The notes: generated from the sequence alone by a model not told the origin. 64,000 nucleotides of DNA from Woeseia oceani (GCF_001677435.1 NZ_CP016268.1:2407001-2471000); one strand, 5' to 3'; positions 10,030-19,225 are shown, counted from the stretch's first letter. Numbers and translations: made by a program.

Positions 10030-11492
10030 GGTCGCAACTCGTGCAAGAGGTCGCTGGCCAATAGGCCACGCTGTCCACGGCGCGCCGCGCTGTCGCCGGC
10101 CAGTGCATGCACTACCGTGGCAACTACGGCCGCCGTATCCGGTGTGGCGCCCTGCGCCATGATGCCCGCGACAATGCCCGTGAGAACATCACCCATGCCC
10201 GCCGTCGCCATGCCAGGATTGCCGGCCGGGCACAGCCAGGGCACACCGTCGCCGGACGATATCAACGAAGCACAACCCTTGAGTATGATCGTTCCAGCGT
10301 AGCGCTCTCGCAGCGCCTGCAACGCCGCACAGCGGTCCGCCTGCACTTCGGCCGTGCTGCAATTGAGCAGGCGTGCCGCTTCGCCGGGATGCGGGGTCAG
10401 GACCCGTTGCTCATTGCGGTCCGCCGCCGACGCCAGCAAATTGAGCGCGTCAGCGTCCAACACCTGCGGCTTACTGCCGGCACGCGCGGCCTCGAAAACA
10501 GCGCGTGACCAGGCAACGGTACCCAGCCCCGGCCCCACCGCAATGACCGTTGCCGCGTTGAGCAGCGGTGCCAGATCCGCTGCGGCAATTTCGTGGCACA
10601 TCAGCTCAGGCCGTTGCGACACGATGGCGGCTGTGTTGCCGGGATGCGTCGCAACGCTGACCCGGCCGGCCCCGGTGCGCAGCGCCGCTTCGCCCGCCAG
10701 TCTTGCCGCACCGGGCATGCCCTTGCCACCAGCGACGAGCAACACGTGACCGTAGTCGCCTTTATGCGCCTGCCGGTGTCGCAGTGGCAATGCCGAACGA
10801 ATGGCTGCCTCATCGGCATGCCGTATTCGCGGCTGCGGGTAGTGTTTGTGGGGGATACCAAGCGATGAGAACTGAATATCACCACAATGATCGGGCCCAC
10901 TGAGAAAATACAGCCCGGTCTTGCGCGCGACGAAACAGACCGTCGTTGCGGCTTCGACCGCTACCCCCATCACGTCGCCACTGTCGCCATTGAGACCGGT
11001 CGGGATATCGAGCGCGAGACACGGCGCACGGTGCCGATTGATCGCATTAACCGCATCGGCAAACCGCCCACCGACATTGCGATCCAGACCACTGCCAAGC
11101 AGCGCATCGATCAACAACCCGGCGTCAGCATTCAGCGAACCGTCGTACTCCGCGATCGACACGCCCTGTTCAAGCGCCGCCTGCCAGGCGCTGCGCGCGT
11201 CACCGCGCAACGTATCCGGACTCACCACATACCGAACGGAGACATCAATGCCCTGCTCACTGGCGAGTCTGGCCAACAAATAGCCATCGCCGGCGTTGTT
11301 GCCCGCACCGCACAGCACTTGCCAGCATTGCGCCCCGGGGTATTCAGTGCAGGCAATCTGCACTGCGAACCGCGCTGCGCGCGTCATCAATTCGTAGCCG
11401 CTGATCCCATCGGCAATCGCCGCAGAATCGACAGCACGAACAGCAGCGACGCTGAAGATGCCTTGTTCGGGAGTGCAGGTCAGGTTATTCAT
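10014..11492 (-). CDS. nnr: Bifunctional NAD(P)HX epimerase/dehydratase
   Basis: Nnr repairs hydrated NADH and NADPH. The 492-residue product fuses two domains. The N-terminal YjeF_N epimerase (about 10-220) has LCGAGNNAGDGYLLARL and LALDIPTGLNGDSG. The C-terminal carbohydrate-kinase-like ADP-dependent dehydratase (about 230-490) has VLLVAGGKGMPGAARL, VGPGLG, LDADALNLLA, LTPHPGEAARLL and the signature AGNPGMATAGMGDVLTGI. ATG at 11492 is the only good start. The gene is divergent from queG across about 40 bases, so the two promoters must overlap. It is the first gene of the minus-strand cluster that runs to purA. Confidence 0.95.
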   Translation of the reverse strand: MNNLTCTPEQGIFSVAAVRAVDSAAIADGISGYELMTRAARFAVQIACTEYPGAQCWQVLCGAGNNAGDGYLLARLASEQGIDVSVRYVVSPDTLRGDARSAWQAALEQGVSIAEYDGSLNADAGLLIDALLGSGLDRNVGGRFADAVNAINRHRAPCLALDIPTGLNGDSGDVMGVAVEAATTVCFVARKTGLYFLSGPDHCGDIQFSSLGIPHKHYPQPRIRHADEAAIRSALPLRHRQAHKGDYGHVLLVAGGKGMPGAARLAGEAALRTGAGRVSVATHPGNTAAIVSQRPELMCHEIAAADLAPLLNAATVIAVGPGLGTVAWSRAVFEAARAGSKPQVLDADALNLLASAADRNEQRVLTPHPGEAARLLNCSTAEVQADRCAALQALRERYAGTIILKGCASLISSGDGVPWLCPAGNPGMATAGMGDVLTGIVAGIMAQGATPDTAAVVATVVHALAGDSAARRGQRGLLASDLLHELRPWLNP

Positions 11493-11531
11493 GATGGCGG
11501 CGATTATACTGACTCGACCTCAACGGTAACC

Positions 11532-12617
11532 GTGAAAACACCGGCATTGACCTCGATCAACACAAAAAATGACCTGGATGCACTGAAGAAACGCATCCAG
11601 GCGTGGAGTGCCAGCCTGGGATTCCAGCAAACCGGCATCAGCAACGTCGACCTGGGCGCTGCTGAGGATAGGTTGCACGCATGGCTCGCAAAGCACTATC
11701 ACGGAGAAATGGCTTACATGGAACGTCACGGCCTGAAGCGCAGCCGACCGGACATGCTGGTGCCGGGCACGTTGCGGGTGATTTCGGTGCGCATGGACTA
11801 CTTTCCCGACGAGCAGCAACGCGCCAAAGACCTGCTCGATCATCCCCGCAAAGCATACGTATCCCGCTATGCACTGGGCAGGGACTATCACAAGCTCATG
11901 CGTAAACGCCTGCAGAAACTTGCCCGGCTCATTGAAGATGACATCGGAGACTTCGGCTATCGTGTGTTCGTGGACAGCGCACCGGTCCTTGAAAAGCCGC
12001 TCGCCGAAAAATCCGGCCTGGGCTGGATCGGCAAACACACGAACGTCATCAACCGCCAGGCTGGTTCATGGTTTTTTCTCGGCGAACTGTATACGGATCT
12101 GCCGCTGGCCGAGGACGTTGCCGAATCATCCCACTGCGGCAGTTGCCGCGCCTGCATAGACGTTTGCCCGACAGCCGCCATCGTCGCGCCGTACGAGCTC
12201 GATGCCCGCCGCTGCATTTCCTACCTGACTATAGAGATGAAGGGCAGCATTCCCGAGGACCTGCGCAAGCCCATCGGCAACCGGGTTTACGGCTGCGATG
12301 ACTGCCAATTGTTTTGTCCCTGGAATAAATTCGCCAAGCCTACCGCCGAGGGCGATTTCGCGCCGCGCCACAGTCTGGACGATGCCGACATGGCCGCATT
12401 GTTCCGCTGGGATGAAGCAACCTGGCTCAGCAATACGGAAGGCAGCGCGATTCGACGGATTGGCTTCGAGCAATGGTTGCGCAATCTAGCAGTGGGTCTC
12501 GGTAATGCCGAAACAAGCACGGCCGTCATTGAAGCACTGCAAAGCCGGCGCGATCACGGGTCAGCATTGGTACGCGAGCACGTCAACTGGGCATTGCAGC
12601 AACACAACGTGCTCTAA
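11532..12617 (+). CDS. queG: Epoxyqueuosine reductase
   Basis: QueG performs the last step of queuosine synthesis, reducing epoxyqueuosine in tRNA with a cobalamin and two [4Fe-4S] clusters. The product has the family N-terminus (LGFQQTGISNVDL, LAKHYHGEMAYMERH), the catalytic-region VDSAPVLEKPLAEKSGLGWIGKHT, and two ferredoxin-type motifs, CGSCRACIDVCPTAAI and CDDCQLFCPWNKFA. GTG at 11532 gives 361 residues, close to the usual 350-380. The frame is open upstream to 10887, but that part overlaps nnr and has no family similarity. TTG at 11547 is another possible start. No clear ribosome-binding site is visible, so the start is tentative while the function is firm. Confidence 0.92.
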   Translation: MKTPALTSINTKNDLDALKKRIQAWSASLGFQQTGISNVDLGAAEDRLHAWLAKHYHGEMAYMERHGLKRSRPDMLVPGTLRVISVRMDYFPDEQQRAKDLLDHPRKAYVSRYALGRDYHKLMRKRLQKLARLIEDDIGDFGYRVFVDSAPVLEKPLAEKSGLGWIGKHTNVINRQAGSWFFLGELYTDLPLAEDVAESSHCGSCRACIDVCPTAAIVAPYELDARRCISYLTIEMKGSIPEDLRKPIGNRVYGCDDCQLFCPWNKFAKPTAEGDFAPRHSLDDADMAALFRWDEATWLSNTEGSAIRRIGFEQWLRNLAVGLGNAETSTAVIEALQSRRDHGSALVREHVNWALQQHNVL

Positions 12618-12742
12618 CCAGATATCGATAGATTGCGTAGCGCAAAGTCACTGCGTAAGTGCGCAACAACGTAGCGGAATCACGCTGGCCTTTCGAGTAG
12701 TCTGGGTCACTTGTACATCGCGGCGGTCACAGGGAGACAGAA

Positions 12743-13618
12743 ATGTTCAAAGCAGTGGACGATCGGCACCTGGTGCCCTTCGATGGCAGTTTTAGAGTTG
12801 CTGAAACCAGCACAGCACCCGAAAAAAAGCAGCGCAAGCAAGTCAAGAAGCGCCTGAAGGCCGCCTCCGAACAACTCGACAAACTGCAGCAAGTCCTCAT
12901 GGCCGGCGACAACCATTCCGTGCTGCTCGTCTTTCAGGCCATGGATGCCGCTGGCAAAGACAGTACGATTCGCGCAGTTATGCAGGGCATTAATCCCGCA
13001 GGCTGCCAGGTATTCAGTTTCAAGAAGCCCTCCAGCCTGGAACTCGATCACGATTTTCTCTGGCGCACCAGTACCCGACTGCCCGAACGCGGCCGCATTG
13101 GAATATTCAATCGTAGCCAGTATGAAGAGGTACTCGTTGTGCGGGTCCACCCGGAGTATTTGCAGTACCAGAAGCTGCCCTGCGCAACCGACGACCCGAG
13201 CTTCTGGGAACAACGCTACGAGTCCATACGCGAACAGGAAAAACACCTTGCTCGCAACGGTACCGTCATCCTTAAATTCTGGCTGAACGTGTCACTGGAG
13301 GAACAACGCCAGCGATTCCTGCGACGACTAGACAACCCGGACAAGCAATGGAAATTTTCCGCGGGCGACATTAAAGAGCGTGCTTACTGGCCGCAGTACA
13401 TGACGGCCTATGAAGACGCCCTCAACGCAACTTCAAGGCCGTGGGCACCGTGGTACTCCATCCCCGCGGATGACAAGCCGTACATGCGGGCAGTGGTTGC
13501 GGAAATAATCGTGAAGTCACTTGCCAGCATTGGACTTGAATACCCGGAACCCAGCGATGCGGACCAGGAGACCTTCGCCGCCATGCGCGCACAACTGGCG
13601 GAGCCAGACGCACCATAA
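12743..13618 (+). CDS. PPK2-family polyphosphate:nucleotide phosphotransferase
   Basis: PPK2 enzymes move phosphate between polyphosphate and nucleotides, usually to make NDP or NTP from polyphosphate. The 291-residue single-domain product has the Walker A-like VFQAMDAAGKDSTIRAVMQG, the lid region WRTSTRLPERGRIGIFNRSQYEEVLVVRVHPE (residues roughly 110-140), FWEQRYESIREQEKHLARNG and FWLNVSLEEQRQRFLRRLDNP. These are typical of the shorter PPK2 group (TIGR03709-like) rather than PPK1. A good ribosome-binding site, GGGAG, lies 6 bases before ATG. It stands alone between queG and a diguanylate cyclase gene. Substrate preference (AMP, ADP or GDP) cannot be read from the sequence. Confidence 0.9.
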   Translation: MFKAVDDRHLVPFDGSFRVAETSTAPEKKQRKQVKKRLKAASEQLDKLQQVLMAGDNHSVLLVFQAMDAAGKDSTIRAVMQGINPAGCQVFSFKKPSSLELDHDFLWRTSTRLPERGRIGIFNRSQYEEVLVVRVHPEYLQYQKLPCATDDPSFWEQRYESIREQEKHLARNGTVILKFWLNVSLEEQRQRFLRRLDNPDKQWKFSAGDIKERAYWPQYMTAYEDALNATSRPWAPWYSIPADDKPYMRAVVAEIIVKSLASIGLEYPEPSDADQETFAAMRAQLAEPDAP

Positions 13619-13715
13619 GTGCAGAACCAGTAACCGTTGTTACTTTTCACTCGTGAATTGCCGGGGCTTTTGAACTCACGCAAAGCGTTCGCACGATAGC
13701 CATTGTCATCAAAGT

Positions 13716-14792
13716 GTGAATGCAGTAAAAAGCGGTGCCTCGCCTTGCATGCTGGGGCCTCTCCGCTGGCATTTCGCCACAGAGTCTGCATTAACGATTT
13801 GCCAGGGCCGCAGTGGCAACTGGGTCGAAAGGGTGCCGCCTATTAATTCGGATTACCAACGCTCTTTGCTCGCCGGTCTTGACCTTTTTCACGGTGTCTC
13901 GCCCGACAAGATTCAAGGCCTGTTGCAGCAGTGCGAACGCCGCGATGTAGGCACTGGCGAGTTGCTGCTGTCGCCCGGCAGTCGGAACGAATACGTGTTC
14001 GTCGTGCTATCCGGGCTGCTCGACGTTCGGGTTGGCTCGCCCGACGCACCTGTACTCGCGCGCATGGACGTAGGCTCCTGTGCCGGTGAAATGTCCATCA
14101 TCGAAGGCAAAGACCCGTCCGCCTATGTGATTGCGGCAGAACCTACCCATGTGCTGGTCATACACAAGACGGTTTTGTGGGAAATGGTGAATGCTTCGCA
14201 CGCCTTCTCGAAAAACCTGCTGCTGATGTTGTCGGAGCGAATTCGGAGCCACAACCATTTCATCGCTGAAAGTTTCGGCGATCTGCTCAAGTACGAACGC
14301 AATGCCAGTACAGACGCACTGACCGGTCTTGGCAACCGGCATGCCATGGTTGATGAATTCCCCGCAGAAATTGCCCGTTGCCGCAAGAATCGCGAAGCCG
14401 TGTCGATGATCATGGTTGACGTCGACAACTTCAAAACATTCAACGACCAGTTTGGTCACGTGGCGGGTGACCGTGCACTGACCGCGGTAGCGCGCGTGTT
14501 GCGCGATCAGTTCCGGACGCGCGACAAGCTGGTACGTTTCGGCGGTGATGAGTTTGCGGTCTTGTTACCGGGCGTTGCCGAAGCCGAAGCGCTGAAAACC
14601 GCGAACCGGGTCCGTATTGCGATTAACGGCGACTATGAAGAGAACATTGATTCCCTGATCAGAATTCCGATCGCGATCTCGATGGGCGTGGCCGAGTTGC
14701 AGGACGACGGCACGCTGGACTCGTTGATGCATGCGGCCGACGCCGCCCTGTACCGCGCCAAGCGGGCCGGCCGGAATCAGGTGTTTGCCTGA
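13716..14792 (+). CDS. Cyclic-nucleotide-binding-like domain fused to GGDEF diguanylate cyclase
   Basis: A predicted cytoplasmic enzyme making the second messenger c-di-GMP. Counting from GTG at 13716 (358 residues), a Crp-like cNMP-binding fold spans about 48-165 with GEMSIIEGKDPSAYVIAAEP as its phosphate-cassette region. A helical linker leads to a GGDEF domain at about 195-358. The catalytic motif FGGDEF (275-280) is intact and RTRD (267-270), five residues before it, matches the product-inhibition I-site. In the phosphate cassette the usual Arg is Ser, so binding of cAMP or cGMP is doubtful. The first 40 residues look unlike the family; ATG at 13749 or GTG at 13833 may be the real start. 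Confidence 0.88.
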   Translation: MNAVKSGASPCMLGPLRWHFATESALTICQGRSGNWVERVPPINSDYQRSLLAGLDLFHGVSPDKIQGLLQQCERRDVGTGELLLSPGSRNEYVFVVLSGLLDVRVGSPDAPVLARMDVGSCAGEMSIIEGKDPSAYVIAAEPTHVLVIHKTVLWEMVNASHAFSKNLLLMLSERIRSHNHFIAESFGDLLKYERNASTDALTGLGNRHAMVDEFPAEIARCRKNREAVSMIMVDVDNFKTFNDQFGHVAGDRALTAVARVLRDQFRTRDKLVRFGGDEFAVLLPGVAEAEALKTANRVRIAINGDYEENIDSLIRIPIAISMGVAELQDDGTLDSLMHAADAALYRAKRAGRNQVFA

Positions 14793-14875
14793 GATCCAGG
14801 TTGGTATCCCGCCCGCGGGCAAAGCGCCACACACGGTATCTCTGTATCAGCCGCGACGCCGGGGCAAGAACCGGC

Positions 14876-15724
14876 TCAAATCTCGACAACGATGTTGTCG
14901 ATGAGCCGCGCCTTGCCAAGCCGTGCGGCTGCCAGTACGACCAAACGATCGGTTTCCCTGTCAGGTAGCGCGAGATTTTCCGCTCGCCGGATACTCACGT
15001 ACTCGACATGGAATCCGCTGCCTGTCAGCCGTTCCATGCCGCTGGTCTCCAGCCCGCCGTGATCGTCGTTGCCCGCCTGCAGTGCATCACCAATCTCGCG
15101 CAAGGTAGCGTATAGAGTTGGTGCGATAGTGCGCTCGTCATCGGTCAAGTATTGATTACGCGAACTTAGTGCCAGGCCGTCGTCCTCGCGCAAGGTAGGA
15201 CCGCTGACGACTTTGATGGACAAATGCATGTCTTCGACCATGCGCCGAATAACCAGCTGCTGCTGGTAGTCCTTTTCGCCGAAGATCGCAACGTCCGGCC
15301 GAATGATGCTGAACAGGCGACTGACGACAGACGTGACACCGTCGAAATGTCCGGGCCGGGCAACGCCACAAAACTCTTCTGTCAGTACCGGCACGGTGAC
15401 CGACGTTGCGGCATCGGTACCGAAAGGATAAATCGTTTCGACGTCGGGTATGAACAGCAGGTCCGCTTTAACCCGCTTGAGGTGGCGCTTGTCCCGTTCC
15501 AGGGTCCGCGGATAGGTCGAGAAATCTTCGCCTTCCGCGAACTGGGTTGGGTTAACGAAGATCGTCACGACCACCCGTTCAGCGTGCTCGCGCGCCAAGG
15601 TCATCAGGCTGAGATGCCCTTCGTGCAAATTCCCCATGGTGGGCACCAGCGCAACATGCTCTCCGGCATGCCGCCATTCGTCGAGAATCTCCCGAAGCTC
15701 GTTCCGCCCGCTTACTACTTGCAA
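14876..15724 (-). CDS. panC: Pantothenate synthetase
   Basis: PanC condenses pantoate and beta-alanine with ATP to make pantothenate, the coenzyme A precursor. The 282-residue product has VPTMGNLHEGHLSLM with the HxGH nucleotide-binding motif, VTIFVNPTQFAEGEDFSTYPRTLERD, VARPGHFDGVTSVV and FGEKDYQQQLVIRRM, then SSRNQYLTDDER with the KMSKS-like loop. All key residues are present and the length is typical. It follows panB by about 35 bases in the pcnB-folK-dNK-panB-panC unit and converges with the diguanylate cyclase gene. Confidence 0.96.
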   Translation of the reverse strand: MQVVSGRNELREILDEWRHAGEHVALVPTMGNLHEGHLSLMTLAREHAERVVVTIFVNPTQFAEGEDFSTYPRTLERDKRHLKRVKADLLFIPDVETIYPFGTDAATSVTVPVLTEEFCGVARPGHFDGVTSVVSRLFSIIRPDVAIFGEKDYQQQLVIRRMVEDMHLSIKVVSGPTLREDDGLALSSRNQYLTDDERTIAPTLYATLREIGDALQAGNDDHGGLETSGMERLTGSGFHVEYVSIRRAENLALPDRETDRLVVLAAARLGKARLIDNIVVEI

Positions 15725-15760
15725 GTGTGTCTGTCCTTTACTGAGAAAGAATGCCGGCGC

Positions 15761-16591
15761 TCAGGAGAAGCAATGTTCCGGTGCTGGATAGTCCCGATTC
15801 TTGACGGCCTGTACGTAGGATTGCAACGCCACGCCGGGTGAATCGTGACCCGCCATAAAGTTTTTCACGAAGCGCGGTGTGCGCCCGGTCGTAATATCAA
15901 GTATGTCGTAGAGCACGAGAATCTGGCCGTCAACATCAGGGCCCGCGCCGATACCGATAACGGGCACGTCCAGCGCTTCGGTAACCGCTTTGCCCAGTTC
16001 GTTCGGCACGCATTCCAGCAAAACAATATCGGCACCGGCGTCTTGCAAACGCTGTGCACTGTCGATCATGTGCTGCGCCTTTTCAGGCTCCCTGCCCTGC
16101 ACCTTGAAACCACCGATCTTGTGCACCGACTGCGGTTTCAAACCGAGGTGCGCGCATACCGGTATATCGTGACGCGCGAGGTGTTTGACGATTTCGATCT
16201 GGCTGTCACCGCCTTCAAGTTTAATCATCATCGCGCCACCTTCCTGCATCAACGCCACGGAATTCTCCAGCGCCTGATCAGGATTGCGGTAACTCATAAA
16301 GGGCATGTCGGCGACCAGGAAGGCCCGGCGCAGGCCGCGGGCCACATTGCGCGTGTGATAAATAATGTCGTCAACGGTAACCGGGACCGTGGTGTCGTGG
16401 CCTTGAATGACCATGCCCAGCGAATCACCCACGAGCACCAGGTCCGTGCCGGCATTGTCGACCAGCATCGCATAACTGGCGTCATAGGCGGTCAGGCAGG
16501 CGATGGCGTCGCCCGCTTCTTTCATCTTGTGCAACGTGGAGACGTTGACTGGCGGCTCGGCCATGCCACGTTGTTCTAGCTGTGTGTACAT
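15761..16591 (-). CDS. panB: Ketopantoate hydroxymethyltransferase
   Basis: PanB transfers a hydroxymethyl group from methylene-tetrahydrofolate to 2-ketoisovalerate, the first step to pantothenate. The 276-residue product contains CLTAYDASYAMLVDNAG, LVLVGDSLGMVIQGHDTTVPV with the metal-binding Asp, ADMPFMSY, KLEGG, HLGLKPQSVHKIGGFKVQGR and the catalytic region VLLECVPNELGKAVT. ATG at 16591 is chosen because GGAGA lies 7 bases upstream. A second in-frame Met (MAEPPVN, 16564) also resembles family starts. It sits between the deoxynucleoside kinase gene and panC. Confidence 0.96.
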   Translation of the reverse strand: MYTQLEQRGMAEPPVNVSTLHKMKEAGDAIACLTAYDASYAMLVDNAGTDLVLVGDSLGMVIQGHDTTVPVTVDDIIYHTRNVARGLRRAFLVADMPFMSYRNPDQALENSVALMQEGGAMMIKLEGGDSQIEIVKHLARHDIPVCAHLGLKPQSVHKIGGFKVQGREPEKAQHMIDSAQRLQDAGADIVLLECVPNELGKAVTEALDVPVIGIGAGPDVDGQILVLYDILDITTGRTPRFVKNFMAGHDSPGVALQSYVQAVKNRDYPAPEHCFS

Positions 16592-16658
16592 TCCTGTCTC
16601 CGCAGGTTACGCCGGGCAAGGGATCATAAAAGATTTCACGCGTTGCGGCGCGACCAAT

Positions 16659-17333
16659 TCAGGCCAGTGCCACAGCCGCCGCCGGGTTGAAGAAATGCCG
16701 GCCGCTGGTTGTGCGCTGTATTTGTTCGAATAATTGCCGGTAATCGGCTTCATTGCTCACGGGGTCGATGGCCGCGGCGTTGACGATCAGCAACGGTGCT
16801 TCGTCAAAATTATGGAAATGACGGGCGTAGGCATCGGTCAGCTTTTCCAGGTAAGCGCGGTCAATGGTGCGCTCGTACGGTATGCCCCGGCCGGCGATCC
16901 GGCGCAGCAGCGCATCCACTGGCGCTTGCAGATAAATCACCAGATCGGGCACCGGCGCATCCACGTCGAGCTTGGCGCAGATCTGTTCATACAGTGCCAG
17001 CTCCTCGGGATCGAGATTGCACTCGGCAAACAGGCGGTCCTTGTCTATATGAAAATCCGCGATCCGCACGGGCGCGAACATGTCCGCTTGGCGCAGTTCT
17101 TCCATCTGGCGCGCCCGTTGAAACAGAAAAAACAACTGCGCGGGCAAAGCAGCACTGCGGCCGGTTTTGTAAAAGCGCTCAAGGAACGGGTTTTCTTCGC
17201 GCGGCTCCAATACCAGTTCGCCATCAAAACTTTCTGCGAGCCTGCGGGCCAGACTGGTCTTGCCCACGCCGATCGGTCCTTCGACAACGATGTAGCGCGG
17301 TCCTTGTTGTTTTTGTTTGAGGCTCGTAAGCAC
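16659..17333 (-). CDS. Deoxynucleoside kinase family protein
   Basis: This 224-residue P-loop kinase belongs to the deoxynucleoside kinase (dCK/dGK/dAK-like) family, which phosphorylates deoxynucleosides for salvage. Visible motifs are the P-loop VVEGPIGVGKTSLARRL (about residues 16-32), EPREENPFLERFY with the base-sensing Glu region, QLFFLFQRARQMEEL, the DRS-like segment ADFHIDKDRLFAE, and the LID sequence LRRIAGRGIPYERTID. The usual DR(S/Y) triad is changed to DFHIDKDR, as in several bacterial homologues, so the substrate cannot be assigned. It lies between folK and panB, an arrangement seen in many gammaproteobacteria. A role linked to folate or pantothenate would be speculation. Confidence 0.85.
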   Translation of the reverse strand: MLTSLKQKQQGPRYIVVEGPIGVGKTSLARRLAESFDGELVLEPREENPFLERFYKTGRSAALPAQLFFLFQRARQMEELRQADMFAPVRIADFHIDKDRLFAECNLDPEELALYEQICAKLDVDAPVPDLVIYLQAPVDALLRRIAGRGIPYERTIDRAYLEKLTDAYARHFHNFDEAPLLIVNAAAIDPVSNEADYRQLFEQIQRTTSGRHFFNPAAAVALA

Positions 17334-17372
17334 GTGGTGAAACTTCCTGTTGCGTGCAGCGCACTGGCCGCG

Positions 17373-17885
17373 TCAGCGTGTTAGTCGTTCGATCGCTGGC
17401 TCTGACAACACAAGCTGCTGCACCAGTTGAGGAACACTGGGCAATCCAGGAATTGGCAGATGGGGAGCAATCTCACTGAGGGGCAACAATACAAAATTTC
17501 GTTCCGCAATGCGCGGGTGAGGCAGCGTCAGCTCGGCCGTCGCCACGCTCGCCTGGCCATAGACCAACAGGTCCAGATCCAGCGTGCGCGGCCCCCAGCG
17601 CTCGCCGCTGCGGGTACGGCCCTGAACGTTTTCAATGGCTTGCAAGCTCGTCAGCAGGCCCTGTGGCGCGAGGCGGGTCAGAACGGCAACGACAGCATTG
17701 ATGAAATCCGGCTGGTCCTGCGGTCCGACGGGTGCTGAACGGTACAGTGACGAACAGAGGATCAGACGTGACTGCTCAAGGCCGGCCAGGGCCTTAATGG
17801 CTTGTTCGACCTGTTGCACAGGCTCGCCCAGATTGCTGCCTATGCCGATGAACGCCGGCCACCAGTGTGGCCGAGTTTCGCTCAT
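17373..17885 (-). CDS. folK: 2-amino-4-hydroxy-6-hydroxymethyldihydropteridine pyrophosphokinase
   Basis: FolK transfers pyrophosphate from ATP to hydroxymethyl-dihydropterin in folate synthesis. The 170-residue product has AFIGIGSNLGEPVQQVEQAI, SSLYRSAPVGPQDQPDFINAV, and the signature RWGPRTLDLDLLVYGQ, followed by LPHPRIAERNFVLLPLSEIAP. All the conserved ATP and pterin contacts are in place. ATG at 17885 overlaps the pcnB stop by four bases, indicating coupling. Downstream is the deoxynucleoside kinase after about 40 bases. Confidence 0.96.
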   Translation of the reverse strand: MSETRPHWWPAFIGIGSNLGEPVQQVEQAIKALAGLEQSRLILCSSLYRSAPVGPQDQPDFINAVVAVLTRLAPQGLLTSLQAIENVQGRTRSGERWGPRTLDLDLLVYGQASVATAELTLPHPRIAERNFVLLPLSEIAPHLPIPGLPSVPQLVQQLVLSEPAIERLTR

Positions 17886-19213
17886 GAGGATTCGGAACTG
17901 GCCGCGCGCCGTTTTCGCGGTCGGCGGCGGCGTTTTTTGCGGGCGGGACCGGCACTGTCGGTGACCGCGAACTGCTTGTCGCGGGCTTCCGACGGCTGGG
18001 TCTGAATATCGGTCCAGAAATCAGCCAGCTTCTGATCCACTTCGCCCACTTCAGCGCGCAGGACAAAGAAGTCGTACGCGGCACGGAACCGCCGATGCTC
18101 CAGCAATTTCATTGCGCGCCGGCCATTGACAATTTCATAGCGCGGTTGCAGCGACAGCATTTCGCGCATGGGTGCTGTAAAACGCTTCGGAATGGAAATT
18201 CTCGATTGTTGCAGGCCGGTGATATCCCAGCCCGCAGCGGCCAGAGACTGGGCAACGGTCATGCCCTCTTCCTCGCGCAGCTGTTTGGCACGCTCGCGTA
18301 CCGGCGCCCACAGGAACACGCCAATAAGGAACATGGGCGTTACGGATTTCTCTTCGGCGATGCGGCGATCGGTGTTGATCAACGCGGCTTCTACGAAGCG
18401 GACAAAAGACTCGTCCGAATCGAGGTATTCATCGGTCTCCGGAAACAACTGGCGAAACAGATTGTGCTCGCGCAGCAACTGAAACGTCTTGAGCGCATGA
18501 CCACCCTGAAACATCTTCAGGAACTCGTCGAACAATCGGGCCGGCGGTACGTTGCGCAGCAACTCGACCGACTTACGCATCGCCTTCTGCACAGACCGGT
18601 GAATGGTGAAATCCAGCTTGCCGGCAAAACGCACGGCACGCAGCATTCGAACCGGGTCTTCACGCAGCCGGGTTTCAGCATCGCCGATCAACACCAGGCG
18701 ACGCTTTTGGATATCTTTCACCCCTCCGACGTAATCCCAGATACTGAAATCAGCAATGTTGTAGTAGAGCGCATTGCAGGTGAAATCCCGACGCCAGACG
18801 TCTTCGTCGACCGTGCCATATACGTTGTCGCGCAATATGCGGCCATCGTTGTCGAGCGCGGAATCCGGGTCGTCTTCCTCATCGCTTGAGGCCCGGAAAG
18901 TGGCAACCTCGATGACCTCGCGGCCGAATCGCACGTGCGCCAGTCGAAACCGCCGCCCGATCAGGCGGCAATTGCTGAACAATGCGTTCACCTCATCCGG
19001 GTGAGCATCGGTCGCAATATCGAAGTCTTTGGGGTGCAAACCCAGTATCGCGTCCCGCACACCGCCGCCTACCAGGAATGCCTGGAAGCCTGATTTATGC
19101 AAGCGATACAATACCTTAAGCGCGCTGTCGGAGATCTCCGAACGGGAGACCGTGTGCTTGGGCCGAGGGATTATTGTGGGTTTTTTTGGTTTTTTCGAAC
19201 GGCCGATATTCAA
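17882..19213 (-). CDS. pcnB: Poly(A) polymerase I
   Basis: PcnB adds poly(A) tails to RNA 3' ends, promoting decay. The 443-residue product has the class II nucleotidyltransferase core FLVGGGVRDAILGLHPKDFDIATDA (about 51-75), the second carboxylate segment, the RRDFTCNALYYN motif, RLREDPVRMLRAVRFAGKL and the PPARLFDEFLKMF segment. The last 25 residues are strongly basic (KKRRRRPRKRRA), as in PcnB rather than CCA-adding enzymes. ATG at 19213 is used; an upstream promoter would lie close to that of tRNA-Glu, which is divergent. pcnB-folK is a conserved pair. Confidence 0.95.
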   Translation of the reverse strand: MNIGRSKKPKKPTIIPRPKHTVSRSEISDSALKVLYRLHKSGFQAFLVGGGVRDAILGLHPKDFDIATDAHPDEVNALFSNCRLIGRRFRLAHVRFGREVIEVATFRASSDEEDDPDSALDNDGRILRDNVYGTVDEDVWRRDFTCNALYYNIADFSIWDYVGGVKDIQKRRLVLIGDAETRLREDPVRMLRAVRFAGKLDFTIHRSVQKAMRKSVELLRNVPPARLFDEFLKMFQGGHALKTFQLLREHNLFRQLFPETDEYLDSDESFVRFVEAALINTDRRIAEEKSVTPMFLIGVFLWAPVRERAKQLREEEGMTVAQSLAAAGWDITGLQQSRISIPKRFTAPMREMLSLQPRYEIVNGRRAMKLLEHRRFRAAYDFFVLRAEVGEVDQKLADFWTDIQTQPSEARDKQFAVTDSAGPARKKRRRRPRKRRAASSESS

Positions 19214-19225
19214 TAGAGATTCCGC

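Noticed and set aside
10887-11531. Upstream extension of the queG frame
   Set aside because: Lies antisense to nnr, composition is shadow-like and the similarity to QueG begins only near 11532.
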